A DNA stretch of 64,000 nucleotides from Bacillus velezensis (lineage in GTDB: Bacteria > Bacillota > Bacilli > Bacillales > Bacillaceae). Of the stretch, positions 8,475 through 20,335 are shown piece after piece; position 1 is the stretch's first letter, and every line of letters begins with the position of its first letter. The stretch is taken from positions 814,947 through 878,946 of the forward strand of contig NZ_LLZC01000019.1 of assembly GCF_001461825.1 (NCBI RefSeq), in the 5' to 3' direction. A program made the position numbers and the translations under genes. The notes under the pieces are model-generated. The model was not told the origin of the DNA, made no database searches, and saw only the letters and a program-made list of their open reading frames with translations.

Positions 8475-9860
8475 GTGAGAATGAGTCTATTTAAACAGGT
8501 TCGATCAAAACTTCTGCCGGCGGCAGCCGTATCCGTGCTGACAGCCGGTCTGATTGCGGGCGCGGGGCTTCAGCACTCCGAACAGGCTGCGGCAAAAAAA
8601 CAGTCTGACAAAAACGAAATCAGAAACGTCATCTTCATGGTCGGCGACGGAATGGGCGCTCCCTATATGAACGCCTACCGTTCGGTCATTAACAAAGGAA
8701 AGCCTTCGGACGGCATGAAACTGACGGCATTCGACCCCAATCTCACCGGTATGATGATGACTTACCCTGACGATCCTGATTCCAATATTACCGATTCCGC
8801 GGCGGCAGGCACGGCAATGGCCACAGGCGTGAAAACGTATAACGCGGCGATCGGAGTCGATAAAAAAGGAAAGCGGGTAAAATCCGTCCTCGAAGAAGCG
8901 AAACAAAGAGGCAAATCCACCGGACTTGTCGCAACTTCGGAGATTGCCCACGCCACTCCTGCGGCATTCGGAGCCCATAACAAATCCAGAAAAAATATGG
9001 ATGACATCGCAAGCAGCTACTTTGATGACCGCATCAACGGAAAACAGAAAGTCGATGTGCTCCTCGGAGGCGGCAAATCAAACTTTATCCGTAAAGACCG
9101 CAATGTAACAAAGGATTTCAAAAAAGCGGGATACAGCTACGTTACATCAAAACAGGAGCTCAAAAAGGATCGTAACAAGAAGATTCTCGGCCTGTTTGCC
9201 GATGGCGGACTCGACAAAGCAATCGACCGCTCAAACGCCGTCCCTTCATTAGAAGACATGACAACGGCAGCGATCGACAGGCTGAACAAGAATAAAAAAG
9301 GGTTTTTCTTAATGGTCGAAGGCAGCCAAATTGACTGGGCGGGACATGACAATGATATAGTCGGCGCAATGAGCGAAATGAAGGATTTTGAAAAAGCGTA
9401 TAAAGCAGCGATCGCATTTGCCAAAAAGGACAAACATACGCTTGTCGTTGCCACGGCCGATCATACCACCGGCGGATTGACGATCGGCGCGAATGACGAT
9501 AAAAACTGGCATGTTGAACCGATTCTTGCCGCCAAAAAAACCCCGGCATTTATGGCTGACCAAATCAAAGCGGGCAAATCCGTATCTTCCGTGCTTGCGC
9601 GTTATACAGACCTGAAATGGTCAAAAGCTGAGATCAAACAGATCGAAACGGCCGCAAAACAGGATGCTGACAAGAGCATCTACAAAGCGATCATTAAGCT
9701 CTTTAATGCGAAAACCAACAGCGGCTGGACAACCGGCGATCATACGGGCGAAGAAGTTCCCGTTTACGCGTACGGTCCGGGAAGAGAGTCATTTACGGGG
9801 CTTTTAAACAACACGGACCAGGCCAAAAAGATCTTTCACATCCTGAAACACGGAAAATAA
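8475..9860 (+). CDS. phoA: Secreted alkaline phosphatase A
   Basis: This 461-residue enzyme has a signal peptide (residues 1 to about 40, ending in a QAAAKK context) and the alkaline phosphatase fold. Metal and active-site motifs are visible: MVGDGMG near residue 57, DSAAAGTAMATG with the phosphorylated serine near residue 104, GSQIDWAGHDND and ATADHTTGG with zinc/magnesium ligands, and a C-terminal DHTGEEVP histidine. It releases phosphate from organic esters outside the cell. AAAGGAGG precedes the GTG at 8475; the ATG two codons on is an alternative. It is followed by its own terminator and preceded by Pho-box-like repeats. Confidence 0.95.
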   Translation: MRMSLFKQVRSKLLPAAAVSVLTAGLIAGAGLQHSEQAAAKKQSDKNEIRNVIFMVGDGMGAPYMNAYRSVINKGKPSDGMKLTAFDPNLTGMMMTYPDDPDSNITDSAAAGTAMATGVKTYNAAIGVDKKGKRVKSVLEEAKQRGKSTGLVATSEIAHATPAAFGAHNKSRKNMDDIASSYFDDRINGKQKVDVLLGGGKSNFIRKDRNVTKDFKKAGYSYVTSKQELKKDRNKKILGLFADGGLDKAIDRSNAVPSLEDMTTAAIDRLNKNKKGFFLMVEGSQIDWAGHDNDIVGAMSEMKDFEKAYKAAIAFAKKDKHTLVVATADHTTGGLTIGANDDKNWHVEPILAAKKTPAFMADQIKAGKSVSSVLARYTDLKWSKAEIKQIETAAKQDADKSIYKAIIKLFNAKTNSGWTTGDHTGEEVPVYAYGPGRESFTGLLNNTDQAKKIFHILKHGK

Positions 9861-9864
9861 AAAA

Positions 9865-9890
9865 AGGATGCGGGGAAACTCCCGCATCCT
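9865..9890. terminator. phoA / spoVR bidirectional terminator
   Basis: AGGATGCGGG pairs with CCCGCATCCT. A-rich sequence on the left and TTTCTTCTTTT on the right let it serve both convergent genes. Confidence 0.88.
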
Positions 9891-9898
9891 TTCTTCTT

Positions 9899-11305
9899 TT
9901 ACAGATATCTCCGGTGCACTCCTTTGCCGTCATAAGAAAACATCACTTCTCTGTCTTCAAGAACAGATTCGATGTGCACGCTCCTGCCCCACAGCTGGTA
10001 CAGATACGGCAGCACTTTCTCCAAATATTTCAGATCAAGCTCAATTCCCTCATACCAATGTTTAATATAAAGCTCATTATTCTTCAGGTAATCCCCGTCA
10101 TTGACGGTCAGATAAGGAAATCCCCCGTTGACCCGCATGTTCACGAGCTGGTCGCGCACGGCCTTCCATTCTTTGTCGATCACTTTATAGTCCCTGCCCT
10201 GCTTTTGGAATAAATACAAATCCTCACGCATCACGAGATCTTTCGTCAAATAATTGCGGATAAATGATATATCCGATTCAATTTCCCTGACCTCAAACAT
10301 TTTCTCGCGGCCGGAACCGGGCTTTACTCCTGTTTTTTTCATTTCATCTGTCGGGTTGTCATAACGCTCTTCGATGTCTTCAAAAATTTTCAGCCCTAAA
10401 TAATACGGGTTGATTCCCGTTTTTGACGGCTGAACGACGCCTGCGTTCAGCTTCGCAAATTCGATGGCTTCATCTGAAGTCAGGTCAAGCTCGCGGATAA
10501 TCCGCTGATGCCAATAAGATGCCCAGCCTTCGTTCATGATTTTCGTTTCCAGCTGCGGCCAGAAATACAGCATTTCTTCTCTCATCATGGTTAAAATGTC
10601 ACGCTGCCACGGTTCAAGCTCCCGCGAATGTTCTTCGATAAACAGCAGAATATCTTTTTCCGGCCGGGGCGGAAACGGTTTTTTCCCTTTTTTCTTTTTC
10701 ACCTGCTTCGGCTTATCCATTCCCCATAAATCATCGTAAGGCGATGGCGCGGTTTCTTCTTCGTCCTCCTCTTCGTCATCGACGCTCCACAGCAGCTTCG
10801 GCCTGACGAGCGACGGATCGATATGCTCCTGAATCGCCAGAATGGCATCTAAAAAGGACTCCACCTCTTTTATCCCGTGCATTCTTTCATAATGCTTAAT
10901 CCGCTCCGCCGCAGCCGCCATACTCTCAACCATGTCCCGGTTCGTATTTTGAAAGCGGCAGTTATGTTTGAAAAAATCACAATGGGCAAGAACATGGGCT
11001 ACAATTAATTTATTTTGGATCAGCGAATTGCTGTCCAGCAAAAAAGCGTAGCAAGGGTTGGAATTAATGACAAGTTCATAAATTTTGCTCAAACCGAGAT
11101 CATAATGGAGTTTCATCTTATGAAATTGTTTGCCGAAACTCCAGTGGCTGAATCTCGTCGGCATGCCGTACGCGCCGAATGTATAAATAATTTCAGCCGG
11201 GCAAATTTCATATCTCATCGGGTAGAAATCAAGGCCGAAACCCTTGGCAATGTCGGTTATTTCCTCAATTGCCCGCTGTAAACCTTTTGTCTCCTCCGCG
11301 TTCAA
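9899..11305 (-). CDS. spoVR: Stage V sporulation protein R
   Basis: The 468-residue protein has exactly the length of B. subtilis SpoVR, which is needed for normal spore cortex formation and is made in the mother cell. The hallmark N-terminal region includes [30 protein letters not shown] (given here in family terms) and several conserved histidines such as HVLAHCDFF. An acidic insert near residues 185-195 (DDEEEDEEE) and a lysine-rich stretch follow. Its molecular activity is not established. Across bacteria SpoVR co-occurs with PrkA and YhbH homologues, both also in this window. No ribosome site is strong; ATG at 11305 is the only reasonable start. Confidence 0.95.
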   Translation of the reverse strand: MNAEETKGLQRAIEEITDIAKGFGLDFYPMRYEICPAEIIYTFGAYGMPTRFSHWSFGKQFHKMKLHYDLGLSKIYELVINSNPCYAFLLDSNSLIQNKLIVAHVLAHCDFFKHNCRFQNTNRDMVESMAAAAERIKHYERMHGIKEVESFLDAILAIQEHIDPSLVRPKLLWSVDDEEEDEEETAPSPYDDLWGMDKPKQVKKKKGKKPFPPRPEKDILLFIEEHSRELEPWQRDILTMMREEMLYFWPQLETKIMNEGWASYWHQRIIRELDLTSDEAIEFAKLNAGVVQPSKTGINPYYLGLKIFEDIEERYDNPTDEMKKTGVKPGSGREKMFEVREIESDISFIRNYLTKDLVMREDLYLFQKQGRDYKVIDKEWKAVRDQLVNMRVNGGFPYLTVNDGDYLKNNELYIKHWYEGIELDLKYLEKVLPYLYQLWGRSVHIESVLEDREVMFSYDGKGVHRRYL

Positions 11306-11473
11306 CCGAATCCCCCCTACTTGGACTTATTTATAATGTATGACCCCTCCTCTCAAAAGATGAAATAACAGACCGGTTTCCGGCTGAAAACTTTCGGCAC
11401 ATCCGCCCCGTTTGCTTTATATGTAAGTGGGTAAAACACACACCATACCCAAAAAGAAAAGGAGCGATTCTAC

Positions 11474-12988
11474 TTGAATACAGCAGACATGCTTACGACG
11501 TATCTCAGCAAACTCCCGAATCTGATCATTGCACTGCTCGTCCTGCTTATCGGCTGGGGCATTGCCAAAATCATTGAAAAAGCCGTATACAAAGGCCTGC
11601 AAAAAACAAAAATCGACGACAGGCTGTTCGCCGAAAAAAAGCCGGCGCGCTATTCCTCAGAAAAAGTCATCAGTAAAGTCATTTATTTTATCGCATTAAT
11701 CATCGTTTTTATTCTATTCTTTAACATTCTGCATCTGACAACCGTGGCTTCGCCTTTTGTCAGCATGCTGTCAGCGATAACGGCGGCTGTGCCGAGCATT
11801 TTAAAAGCCGGCCTGATTCTGCTGTTGGGCTGGGCGGCCGCTTCGCTTTTCAGCTATCTCGTCAAAAAAGCGGGCATGAAACTCGCTGAAAACGGCCGGC
11901 TCAGAAAATGGACAATGGTGTCTGAAGAAGCGGAAATGAGCAGATCCGTTACGGCCGCTTCACGAATCGTTTTTTACTTCGTCTTGCTCTTGTTCCTGCC
12001 CGGCGTCTTGGCCGCTCTCCAAATCAGCGGAGTATCAGGGCCGTTTACAAATATGATCCAAAGCGTTTTGTCCTTTATACCGAAATTATTCGCCGCGGCG
12101 CTGATTGTTTTAATCGGCTGGCTTGTTGCCCGTCTCGTCCGTGATATCGTCACAAACTTTCTGGCGAGTATCGGCACGGAAAGGCTTGCCGCACGTATGG
12201 GGCTTTCTATTTATCTGAAGGATACAAGCCTGTCGGCAATCATCGGAACGATTGTCTACGTGCTGATTTTCATTCCGGTGATCATCTCTGCGCTTGACCG
12301 GCTTGATGTCGCGGGTATTTCTGAACCGGCGTCAGCCATGCTGCACACGGTCTTCACAATGCTCCCTAATATCATCATCGGTATTGTGCTGATCATCGCC
12401 GGCATCTGGATCGGAAAATGGGTCAACAGCATTGTATCCGGGCTCTTGCACCGGGCCGGTTTCGACTCTCTTCTCGGTAAAATGGGCTTTGAACAGGCGG
12501 GTACCCCGAAGCTGACGCTTTCTCAGACGGTCGGCATGATTGTTCAGATCATCATCGTCCTGCTCTTTACGGCAGAGGCGCTGCAGCTTGTCCATCTTGA
12601 ATTTCTCGTCGTTATCGCAACAGGTATTATCGCTTACCTGCCTAATGTTCTGGCCGCTGTATTTATTCTCGGAATCGGGCTTTTGGCCGGACAGCTCGTC
12701 AGCAGGCTGCTTGCCGGCATGCTGAGCGGAAAGGAATTCAGATTCCTGGCGCCGCTTGCGAAATATACCATTATCACTCTTTCAATCTTTATGGCGCTGG
12801 ATCAGCTCGGTGTCGCCGACACGATCGTAAATGCCGCGTTTATTCTGATTCTGGGCGGTTTCGCGCTTGCCTTCGGACTTTCATTCGGTCTTGGCGGAAA
12901 AGAATTCGCCTCCCGTTATCTCGCAAAATTGGATCGCAAAATTGAAAAACATCAATCGGCTGACGATCGTAAGCCGCCGATGTCTTAA
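11474..12988 (+). CDS. ygxB: Membrane protein with repeated conserved TM-helix motif (YgxB-like)
   Basis: The 504-residue protein consists almost entirely of hydrophobic helices. A repeated motif of the TM_helix family (PF05552 type) is visible five times: LLIGWGIAKII near residue 21, LLLGWAAASLF, VLIGWLVARLV, IIAGIWIGKWV and ILGIGLLAGQLV. The motif occurs in proteins related to mechanosensitive channels, but no MscS core domain follows, so a channel role is only a guess. It sits between spoVR and nsrR, the position of B. subtilis ygxB. Start is TTG at 11474 behind AAAAGGAGC. Confidence 0.82.
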   Translation: MNTADMLTTYLSKLPNLIIALLVLLIGWGIAKIIEKAVYKGLQKTKIDDRLFAEKKPARYSSEKVISKVIYFIALIIVFILFFNILHLTTVASPFVSMLSAITAAVPSILKAGLILLLGWAAASLFSYLVKKAGMKLAENGRLRKWTMVSEEAEMSRSVTAASRIVFYFVLLLFLPGVLAALQISGVSGPFTNMIQSVLSFIPKLFAAALIVLIGWLVARLVRDIVTNFLASIGTERLAARMGLSIYLKDTSLSAIIGTIVYVLIFIPVIISALDRLDVAGISEPASAMLHTVFTMLPNIIIGIVLIIAGIWIGKWVNSIVSGLLHRAGFDSLLGKMGFEQAGTPKLTLSQTVGMIVQIIIVLLFTAEALQLVHLEFLVVIATGIIAYLPNVLAAVFILGIGLLAGQLVSRLLAGMLSGKEFRFLAPLAKYTIITLSIFMALDQLGVADTIVNAAFILILGGFALAFGLSFGLGGKEFASRYLAKLDRKIEKHQSADDRKPPMS

Positions 12989-12995
12989 CGAAAAA

Positions 12996-13022
12996 AACGT
13001 GTGCTCAGAAGGAGCGCACGTT
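12996..13022 (+). terminator. ygxB terminator
   Basis: AACGTGTGCTC pairs with GGAGCGCACGTT and is followed by a run of nine T. Confidence 0.9.
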
Positions 13023-13121
13023 TTTTTTTTGAGTTAAAGGGACAAATTCCTTTTTTTTCATTTTAGATTCATATATGATAGACTGTAACAGAAGCAAAAT
13101 CTCTTTTTTCGAGGTCATTCT

Positions 13122-13556
13122 ATGAAATTAACGAACTATACTGATTATTCTTTACGCGTTTTGATTTTTTTGGCTTCCAGACATTCCGACGAACTTTCCA
13201 ACATAAAAGAAATCGCAGATACTTATTCCATCTCTAAAAACCACCTCATGAAAGTCATTTACCGCCTCGGACAGCTCGGATATGTCGAAACGATCCGGGG
13301 CCGGGGAGGCGGAATCCGATTAGGAATGACACCGGAAGACATAAACATTGGAGAAGTCGTTCGAAATACAGAAGACGACTTTAACATCGTAGAATGCTTT
13401 GACTCCAAAAAAAATCTCTGTATCATATCTCCCGCCTGCAACTTAAAGAACCTTCTGAATGAAGCCCTGCAAGCTTACCTGGCCGTTTTAGACAAATATA
13501 CGTTAAGGGATCTGGTCAAAAACAAAGAGGAGATTATGAGACTGCTCAGAAGCTGA
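13122..13556 (+). CDS. nsrR: Nitric-oxide-sensing Rrf2 repressor NsrR (YhdE)
   Basis: This 144-residue Rrf2-family protein has an N-terminal winged helix (residues 1-75; NHLMKVIYRLGQLGYVET region) and three cysteines at 92, 100 and 106, the [4Fe-4S] ligands of NsrR. In B. subtilis NsrR represses hmp and nas genes, and nitric oxide destroys the cluster and relieves repression. Monocistronic: the gap upstream contains an A-rich promoter region and a terminator follows immediately. The start codon ATG is preceded by the weak purine stretch GAGG. Confidence 0.92.
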   Translation: MKLTNYTDYSLRVLIFLASRHSDELSNIKEIADTYSISKNHLMKVIYRLGQLGYVETIRGRGGGIRLGMTPEDINIGEVVRNTEDDFNIVECFDSKKNLCIISPACNLKNLLNEALQAYLAVLDKYTLRDLVKNKEEIMRLLRS

Positions 13557-13575
13557 AGGAATGTCCGCATTCCTT
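13556..13575 (+). terminator. nsrR terminator
   Basis: AAGGAATG pairs with CATTCCTT around a four-base loop, followed by CTTTTTTT. The stem starts at the stop codon of nsrR. Confidence 0.85.
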
Positions 13576-13623
13576 CTTTTTTTATGCCGGCATAAGAAAA
13601 AAGGACTATTTCTATTAATATGA

Positions 13624-13650
13624 TAAACGATTGCAGACAAGTGCCGATAT
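13624..13650 (+). promoter_or_regulatory. Sigma-D promoter of lytF
   Basis: TAAA at 13624-13627 and GCCGATAT at 13643-13650 are separated by exactly fifteen bases, a perfect match to the sigma-D consensus. B. subtilis lytF belongs to the sigma-D (motility and autolysin) regulon. The transcript would start about 75 bases before the lytF ATG. Confidence 0.9.
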
Positions 13651-13734
13651 AAAGATTATCATTACTGATATCCTCACCTTGCGGCTGCAACGAATGGGGA
13701 TAGTAAAATCATCGCAGGAAAAGGGAGATTCATT

Positions 13735-15189
13735 ATGAAAAAAAAGGTAGCGGTCGGTTTGACTGCATCTGCGATCGTCGGGTCTGCGTTAGCTGTAACA
13801 CCGGCAGAAGCACAAACGATTAAGGTTAAAAGCGGAGATTCATTATGGAAGCTTGCCCAAAACTACAATACAAGCGTGGATGCCATTACATCAGCGAATC
13901 ATCTAAAATCCACCGTTCTTTCTATCGGGCAGACGCTCAACATTCCTAACGGCAAATCAGATTCCGGCAGCAAAAAGCCATCTTCAAAGAACAGCGGCAC
14001 GACTAAAAGCGTTTATACAGTGAAAAGCGGCGACTCGCTGTGGCTGATCGCATCTGATTTTAAAATGTCCGTACAGGAACTGAAAAAATTGAACGGTCTG
14101 ACAAGCGACTTAATCCGCGCCGGACAGAAGCTGCAAGTGACGGGGAAAGTTTCCTCAAGCACCGATCAGAAAAAAACCGCTCCTGGCAGCAGCTCAAACA
14201 GCAGCAAAAATCAGTCATCATCTTCCGGGACGTATAAAGTAAAACTCGGCGATTCCCTATGGAAGATCGCAAACAGCGTCAATATGACCATTGCGGAACT
14301 CAAAGTATTAAACAACTTAAAAACGGATACGATCTACGTAAACCAAGTCCTGAAAACAAAAGGAACGTCTTCTTCGGGAAACACGCCGTCAAAAGACAAT
14401 TCAAACCAAAATAAAAACCAGACGCAAACGTCCTCTTATACAGTAAAAAGCGGAGACTCGCTCTGGAAAATCGCAAACGCATACAATATGACGGTTCAGC
14501 AAATCAGAAGCATCAACAAACTGACGTCAGACATGCTGCGGGTCGGACAAGTGCTTAAGCTGACCAAAACGTCATCTTCCGGCTCTTCGACTTCACCGTC
14601 AACTCCGAACCAGTCCGGAGATACAGGGAAAACCACTACATATACCGTGAAAAGCGGGGATTCTTTATGGGTGATCGCCCAAAAGTTCAATGTGACCGCC
14701 CAGCAGATCCGCGAGAAAAACAATCTGAAAACAGATGTTCTTCAAATCGGACAAAAGCTGACGATTACCGGGCAGCAGACAAACACGACACCGAATCAGT
14801 CCGGCAACACAGGCGGCACAGGTTCAACAAGTGCGAAGATTAATGTAATGATCGATGCCGCAAAAGCTCAACTGGGCGTACCGTATGTATGGGGCGGGAC
14901 AACGCCGAGAGGCTTTGACTGCAGCGGTTTCATTTATTACGTTCTCAATAAGGTCACTTCTGTATCCAGACTTTCAGCCGCAGGCTACTGGAATACGATG
15001 ACATCAGTCAGCCAGCCGGCGGTCGGTGACTTTGTCTTTTTCTCAACTTATAAAGCCGGACCTTCCCACGTCGGTATTTATCTCGGGAACGGCCAGTTTA
15101 TTAATGCCAACGATTCGGGTGTCGTTATTTCCAGCATGAACAATTCCTATTGGAAACAGCGCTACCTCGGCGCAAAACGCTTCTTCTGA
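13735..15189 (+). CDS. lytF: Cell-separation D,L-endopeptidase LytF (CwlE)
   Basis: The 484-residue secreted autolysin has a signal peptide (1-26), five LysM peptidoglycan-binding domains (starting near residues 28, 93, 167, 234 and 303, each with a GDSLW core) joined by Ser/Thr/Asn-rich linkers, and an NlpC/P60 catalytic domain (about 367-484). Predicted catalytic residues are Cys396, His445 and Asn457; the third is histidine in LytE. It cuts the D-gamma-glutamyl-diaminopimelate bond at septa to separate daughter cells. The five-LysM layout equals B. subtilis LytF. GGGAGA precedes the ATG and a sigma-D promoter lies upstream. Confidence 0.96.
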   Translation: MKKKVAVGLTASAIVGSALAVTPAEAQTIKVKSGDSLWKLAQNYNTSVDAITSANHLKSTVLSIGQTLNIPNGKSDSGSKKPSSKNSGTTKSVYTVKSGDSLWLIASDFKMSVQELKKLNGLTSDLIRAGQKLQVTGKVSSSTDQKKTAPGSSSNSSKNQSSSSGTYKVKLGDSLWKIANSVNMTIAELKVLNNLKTDTIYVNQVLKTKGTSSSGNTPSKDNSNQNKNQTQTSSYTVKSGDSLWKIANAYNMTVQQIRSINKLTSDMLRVGQVLKLTKTSSSGSSTSPSTPNQSGDTGKTTTYTVKSGDSLWVIAQKFNVTAQQIREKNNLKTDVLQIGQKLTITGQQTNTTPNQSGNTGGTGSTSAKINVMIDAAKAQLGVPYVWGGTTPRGFDCSGFIYYVLNKVTSVSRLSAAGYWNTMTSVSQPAVGDFVFFSTYKAGPSHVGIYLGNGQFINANDSGVVISSMNNSYWKQRYLGAKRFF

Positions 15190-15197
15190 TATCTGAC

Positions 15198-15230
15198 AAG
15201 CTGTACGGCCTCAATTAGGCTGTGCAGCTT
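15198..15230. terminator. lytF / yhdC terminator
   Basis: AAGCTG..GGCCT pairs with AGGC..CAGCTT with two mismatches, followed by a run of T. The opposing yhdC gene ends four bases away, so it may serve both. Confidence 0.75.
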
Positions 15231-15233
15231 TTT

Positions 15234-15557
15234 TTATAGTCTGAAAATATTAATGCTGATCACGTGTTTTGTTACGGGGTGGAAATACACTTCAGCACGG
15301 GATGAAAACGTTTCTTTTGCTGTTTGCACCGTTACGCGAAACACATCTTTCGTCTGTTCCCGGTTCACTTTTGTACGGCCCATGTACGAATAATCGGTAA
15401 GCTCGGCCCCCTTGTATTCACGTTCAAGCTGGTTCCATGCGAGCTGCTCCCATTTTTCAACTGACGGATCGAGGTGTTCTGTATGCCCTTTTTCAGCGAT
15501 CGAGGCAATGAGAATGCCGCAAAACAAGAGGGCAAGCGCAAATGGAAGAGATTTCAT
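15234..15557 (-). CDS. yhdC: Secreted DUF3889-type protein YhdC
   Basis: The 107-residue protein has an N-terminal hydrophobic signal (residues 3-20) and a mature part with the pattern [23 protein letters not shown] followed by beta strands, typical of the DUF3889 family of exported Bacillus proteins. Function is unknown. Length and position equal B. subtilis YhdC. I chose the ATG at 15557, which has GGAGA nine bases upstream; the longer reading frame has no ribosome site. Confidence 0.82.
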   Translation of the reverse strand: MKSLPFALALLFCGILIASIAEKGHTEHLDPSVEKWEQLAWNQLEREYKGAELTDYSYMGRTKVNREQTKDVFRVTVQTAKETFSSRAEVYFHPVTKHVISINIFRL

Positions 15558-15747
15558 CTTTATGTTCTCCTGAGTCGTTTTTGTCAATCTTAGCGTGTCC
15601 AAAGAAGAGACGGATATGCGGTTTTATTTTATGTCTCCCTCATATTGCTATGCCGATGTGATAAGGACACCAACTTTTCCCCCGTTGCATCCGGGCTTCG
15701 ACGGCATAAACTAACGGAGAACTTCTCATTGAAAGGAGAAGCGTAAG

Positions 15748-15990
15748 ATGGATCATGCCGATTATGACAAAGCCTTGTATTACACACACCGGTCTCAATG
15801 GGACAATTTATTAATTTTGATGGTTCGTACAAAAGATGATTTATTATCAAAGCGTATTGAGCACTTTCTGCACGCGTATCATTTCGAATATGATCATGCG
15901 GTGCTTGAAAAAGAGCTGTATTCCCTTCTCGGGTATATTGATCATGCGACAGAGCTCGCTTATGAAGATCAATTAGCCATGCTGACATAA
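15748..15990 (+). CDS. yhdB: Hypothetical protein YhdB
   Basis: This is an 80-residue soluble, acidic, histidine- and tyrosine-rich protein of the same length as B. subtilis YhdB. AAAGGAGAAG precedes the ATG. It looks alpha-helical, with no membrane segment or metal motif I recognise. It is alone on this strand between yhdC and azr and ends at a shared hairpin. Function unknown. Confidence 0.8.
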   Translation: MDHADYDKALYYTHRSQWDNLLILMVRTKDDLLSKRIEHFLHAYHFEYDHAVLEKELYSLLGYIDHATELAYEDQLAMLT

Positions 15991-15993
15991 AAC

Positions 15994-17171
<1,178 letters not shown>

Positions 17172-17172
<1 letters not shown>

Positions 17173-18308
17173 CAATCAGACCTCCTGTCCCGAAACGGAA
17201 GCCGAACGGAGACAATCGTTCCGGCGCCAAGCTCGGATTGCAGTGTAAAGCGGCCGCCGATTGCTTCAGCCCGCGCTTTCATGCCGGCCACGCCGAGCGA
17301 TGGGAGCACAGCGTGCGCATCAGCGCTGAAGCCCGCTCCACGGTCGCTGATGTGAAGCTCAGCGTAATCCGGCTTTTTAACGGCGGAAATGATAACCCGG
17401 TCCGTTCCCGCATGCTTTTTACAGTTATTCAAGGCTTCCTGGGCGATCCGCCAAAGCGCGTGTTCCTGTTCATCCGTAAGCTCCAGCTCATCCTCCATTT
17501 CACAAACGGCTTCCAGGCCGATGAGAGCGGCATAGCTTTTGATCGACGCATACAGCCCTTTCGTCAAACTTTCCGGCTTCAGCTGCCAAATAAGCGCCCT
17601 CATTTCTGTTAGCGCATCCTGAGACAGCTCTTGAATAAACGTAATCATCTGCCGGAGCCGATCATCATCTGTAAAGCTCTTTGCGGCTTTTGCTGTTAAA
17701 CTGACAGAAAACAGCATCTGATTGACGGAATCATGCAGCTCTTGCGCAAGTCTGCTTCGTTCCATCAACAGGGCGTTCTGCTGCTCAAATTCGGCCAATT
17801 TCATCCGCTGAATCGCCGTTCCGATTTGAAATGCAACCGCTTCAAGCAGATGCAGTTCTTCTTCGTTGAAAAATGTCTTTTCACTTGCGGCGACGTTTAA
17901 TAAACCGAACTTCCGGCCGCCGTCCTCAAGCGGTACGGTCGCATGATGGGTAATGCCCTCCGTATCGCGGCAGTTCGTCGTCTGTTCCGCAAATTCAATC
18001 CGTTTACAATTCATTATGTTTACGGCTTTTGTCAATCCGCCATTGCTGAATTTGGTCAGACAATAGCATTCCCCGCTGCACATGAGTGCATTTTCCCGCT
18101 GACCGAGAGCCGGCGGTAAATAAACGGATGCGGCGAGCGTATAAGACCCGTCCGGCTCAATCAGAAAAATCCACCCTGTCTGCAGACCGGTCAGGCTGAG
18201 CAGTTCGCGGAGCACTTTATTAAGCGCTTCCTTTAAATCGTGGCTTTGGTTTAAGGTTTCCGCAATCGCTTTTAACGTTTTTAACGTTTCTACCGTCGTT
18301 TTCGTCAA
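17172..18308 (-). CDS. yhcY: GAF-domain sensor histidine kinase YhcY
   Basis: This 378-residue cytosolic kinase has no membrane span. A GAF domain (about residues 20-170) is followed by a HisKA_3 dimerisation domain with phospho-acceptor His192 (ELHDSVNQ) and an HATPase domain (NNCKKHAG N-box, SDRGAGF). The GAF domain carries clustered cysteines at 77, 81, 83, 101 and 113 in a GECYCLTKFSNGGLTKAVN context, which looks like a redox or metal-binding site. It heads the yhcY-yhcZ-azr operon. B. subtilis YhcY has 379 residues. The signal is unknown. Confidence 0.92.
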
Positions 18309-18420
18309 TTTCCCTCACTCCGGCCAATCAGAATTATCCATATTATATCAATTCTTTTCTGTATATTCCTTTGTTTTCAGCATGAATTTTCCTCATACTT
18401 TCGGATGAGACGTATAAAAA

Positions 18421-18447
18421 AACCGCCGGATGTCGCTTCCGGCGGTT
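18421..18447 (-). terminator. pgcA terminator
   Basis: On the minus strand AACCGCCGGA pairs with TCCGGCGGTT and a T-run (TTTTTTATACG) follows, just after the pgcA stop. Confidence 0.88.
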
Positions 18448-18453
18448 TGTTGT

Positions 18454-20196
18454 TTATTTCGTATTTTCCACTATGCCATCCACCGTTTTCATGACGGCTT
18501 CAGATAATGCGGCAAGACGCTGTTCGCTGTCTTGTAAAGAAGTTCCCTTCACGGCGAAATAGAACTTCACTTTCGGCTCCGTTCCTGATGGACGAAGGCA
18601 GAACCAAGAGCCGTCTTCAAGGAAATATTTCAGGACATTTGACTTCGGCAGATCAATATCTTCTTCATGATGATCAGCAAATACAGTCCGTTTTCCCGTT
18701 GAATAGTCTTCAGCCTGCGTGATTTGTTTTCCGGCCATCTGCTTCGGCGGATCGTTTCGGAAGGAAGTCAGGATAGCGGAAATCTGCTCTGCTCCCTGTT
18801 TTCCTTTTAACGTCAATGACTTCAAGCCTTCACGATAATAACCGTATTCTTTAAAAATGGACAGCAGCGCGTCATAAAGCGACATGCCCTGCTTTTTATA
18901 AAAGGCGCATACCTCGACGGCTAACAGCGCAGCCTGGATCGCGTCTTTGTCACGCGCGAAATCGCCGATTAAGTAGCCGTAGCTTTCTTCATACCCGAAC
19001 TGGAACGTGTATTGGCCTGATTTTTCATATTCTTTGATCTTTTCACCGATAAATTTGAAGCCTGTCAGCGTGTCAATCGTATCTAACCCGAACGATGAAG
19101 CGACAGCGCGGCCCAATTCGCTCGTGACAATCGTTTTCATGACGACACCGTTTTCAGGAAGGGTGCCCTGTTTTTTCTTCTCGGAAAGCAGGTAATGCAA
19201 TAAAAGCGCGCCTGTCTGATTTCCCGTCAGCACTGTGTACTTGCCTTCGCTGTTTTTTACGGCAATGCCGAGACGGTCGGCATCCGGGTCCGTAGCGACG
19301 AGAATATCGGCATTTTGTTCTTCTCCGAGTTTAATGGCATATTCGAATGCCGCGTGCTCTTCCGGATTCGGCGATTTGACGGTTGAAAAATCCGGGTCCG
19401 GCAGCTCTTGCTCCTTTACGACGGTGACGTTTTTGTAACCGAGTGCTTCAAGACCGCGGCGTACCGGTTTATTTGCCGTGCCGTGCAGCGGAGTGAACAC
19501 GACGCTGACATCCACTTCATCCGAAAGCTCGGGATGTACGGAGATGGAAGTCAGTTTTTCAGTATACGGTTTATCAATTTCTTCACCGATTATTTTAATC
19601 AAACCTTTTTCTTTCAGCGACTGTTCATCTTCAACTTGAATCGTTAATTCATTTTCTATGGCATTCACTTCCGCAATGACGATGTCCGCTTCTTTCGGCG
19701 GCAGCTGTGCGCCGTCATCGCCATACACTTTATATCCGTTATATTCAGGCGGGTTATGGCTGGCCGTCACGACGATACCGGCATAAGCGTTCAGCTTTCT
19801 CACCGCAAAAGACAGCTCAGGCGTCGGGCGGAGCTCATCAAATACGTATGTTTGAATGCCTTGGGAAGCAAGGGTTTTTGCAGCTTCCATCGCAAACTCA
19901 GGAGATTTATGACGGGAGTCGTATGCGATCGCAACCCCTCTTTTTTTCGCGTCTTCTCCCTGTTTTTCGATATACGCCGCAAGTCCGGCGGATGCTTTGC
20001 GGACCGTGTAAATATTCATCCTGTTCGTACCCGGCCCGATTTCTCCTCTCATGCCTCCTGTTCCGAACTCAAGATTTTTGTAGAAAAAATCTTCCAGCAG
20101 CTGCTCGTTTCCTTCTGCGTCCGCCAATAATTTTTTCAATTCTGAATCTAATTGTTCGGCCTGATTCCAGCGTTCGTAGCTCTTACTCCAACTCAT
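18454..20196 (-). CDS. pgcA: Alpha-phosphoglucomutase PgcA
   Basis: The 580-residue enzyme converts glucose-6-phosphate to glucose-1-phosphate for UDP-glucose, wall teichoic acid and glucolipid synthesis. All four family loops are seen: [13 protein letters not shown] with the phosphoserine (near residue 145), DPDADRLG metal loop (near 305), GYEESYGYL sugar loop (near 405) and [12 protein letters not shown] phosphate loop (near 545). AGGAGGACGAAC precedes the ATG. It is monocistronic, between two terminators, between yhcY and glpD. Confidence 0.96.
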   Translation of the reverse strand: MSWSKSYERWNQAEQLDSELKKLLADAEGNEQLLEDFFYKNLEFGTGGMRGEIGPGTNRMNIYTVRKASAGLAAYIEKQGEDAKKRGVAIAYDSRHKSPEFAMEAAKTLASQGIQTYVFDELRPTPELSFAVRKLNAYAGIVVTASHNPPEYNGYKVYGDDGAQLPPKEADIVIAEVNAIENELTIQVEDEQSLKEKGLIKIIGEEIDKPYTEKLTSISVHPELSDEVDVSVVFTPLHGTANKPVRRGLEALGYKNVTVVKEQELPDPDFSTVKSPNPEEHAAFEYAIKLGEEQNADILVATDPDADRLGIAVKNSEGKYTVLTGNQTGALLLHYLLSEKKKQGTLPENGVVMKTIVTSELGRAVASSFGLDTIDTLTGFKFIGEKIKEYEKSGQYTFQFGYEESYGYLIGDFARDKDAIQAALLAVEVCAFYKKQGMSLYDALLSIFKEYGYYREGLKSLTLKGKQGAEQISAILTSFRNDPPKQMAGKQITQAEDYSTGKRTVFADHHEEDIDLPKSNVLKYFLEDGSWFCLRPSGTEPKVKFYFAVKGTSLQDSEQRLAALSEAVMKTVDGIVENTK

Positions 20197-20300
20197 GTTC
20201 GTCCTCCTATAATTTCAGCTTATGACCATATTTTAATATGAATCGGCTGCCCGTGTCACTTGATAACCTAACCAAATGCTTTATGTAAGAAGGTAAAAGA

Positions 20301-20328
20301 AGGGCTCATGCCTTTTCGGCACAGCCCT
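20301..20328 (-). terminator. glpD terminator
   Basis: AGGGCTgTGCC pairs with GGCAtGAGCCCT on the minus strand and a CTTCTTTTACC tail follows, eight bases past the glpD stop. Confidence 0.82.
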
Positions 20329-20335
20329 CCGGTTA

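Noticed and set aside
19707-20225. 172-codon frame antisense to pgcA
   Set aside because: It is fully covered by pgcA, whose motifs are intact; composition is Arg/Ser/Cys-rich, typical of shadow frames.
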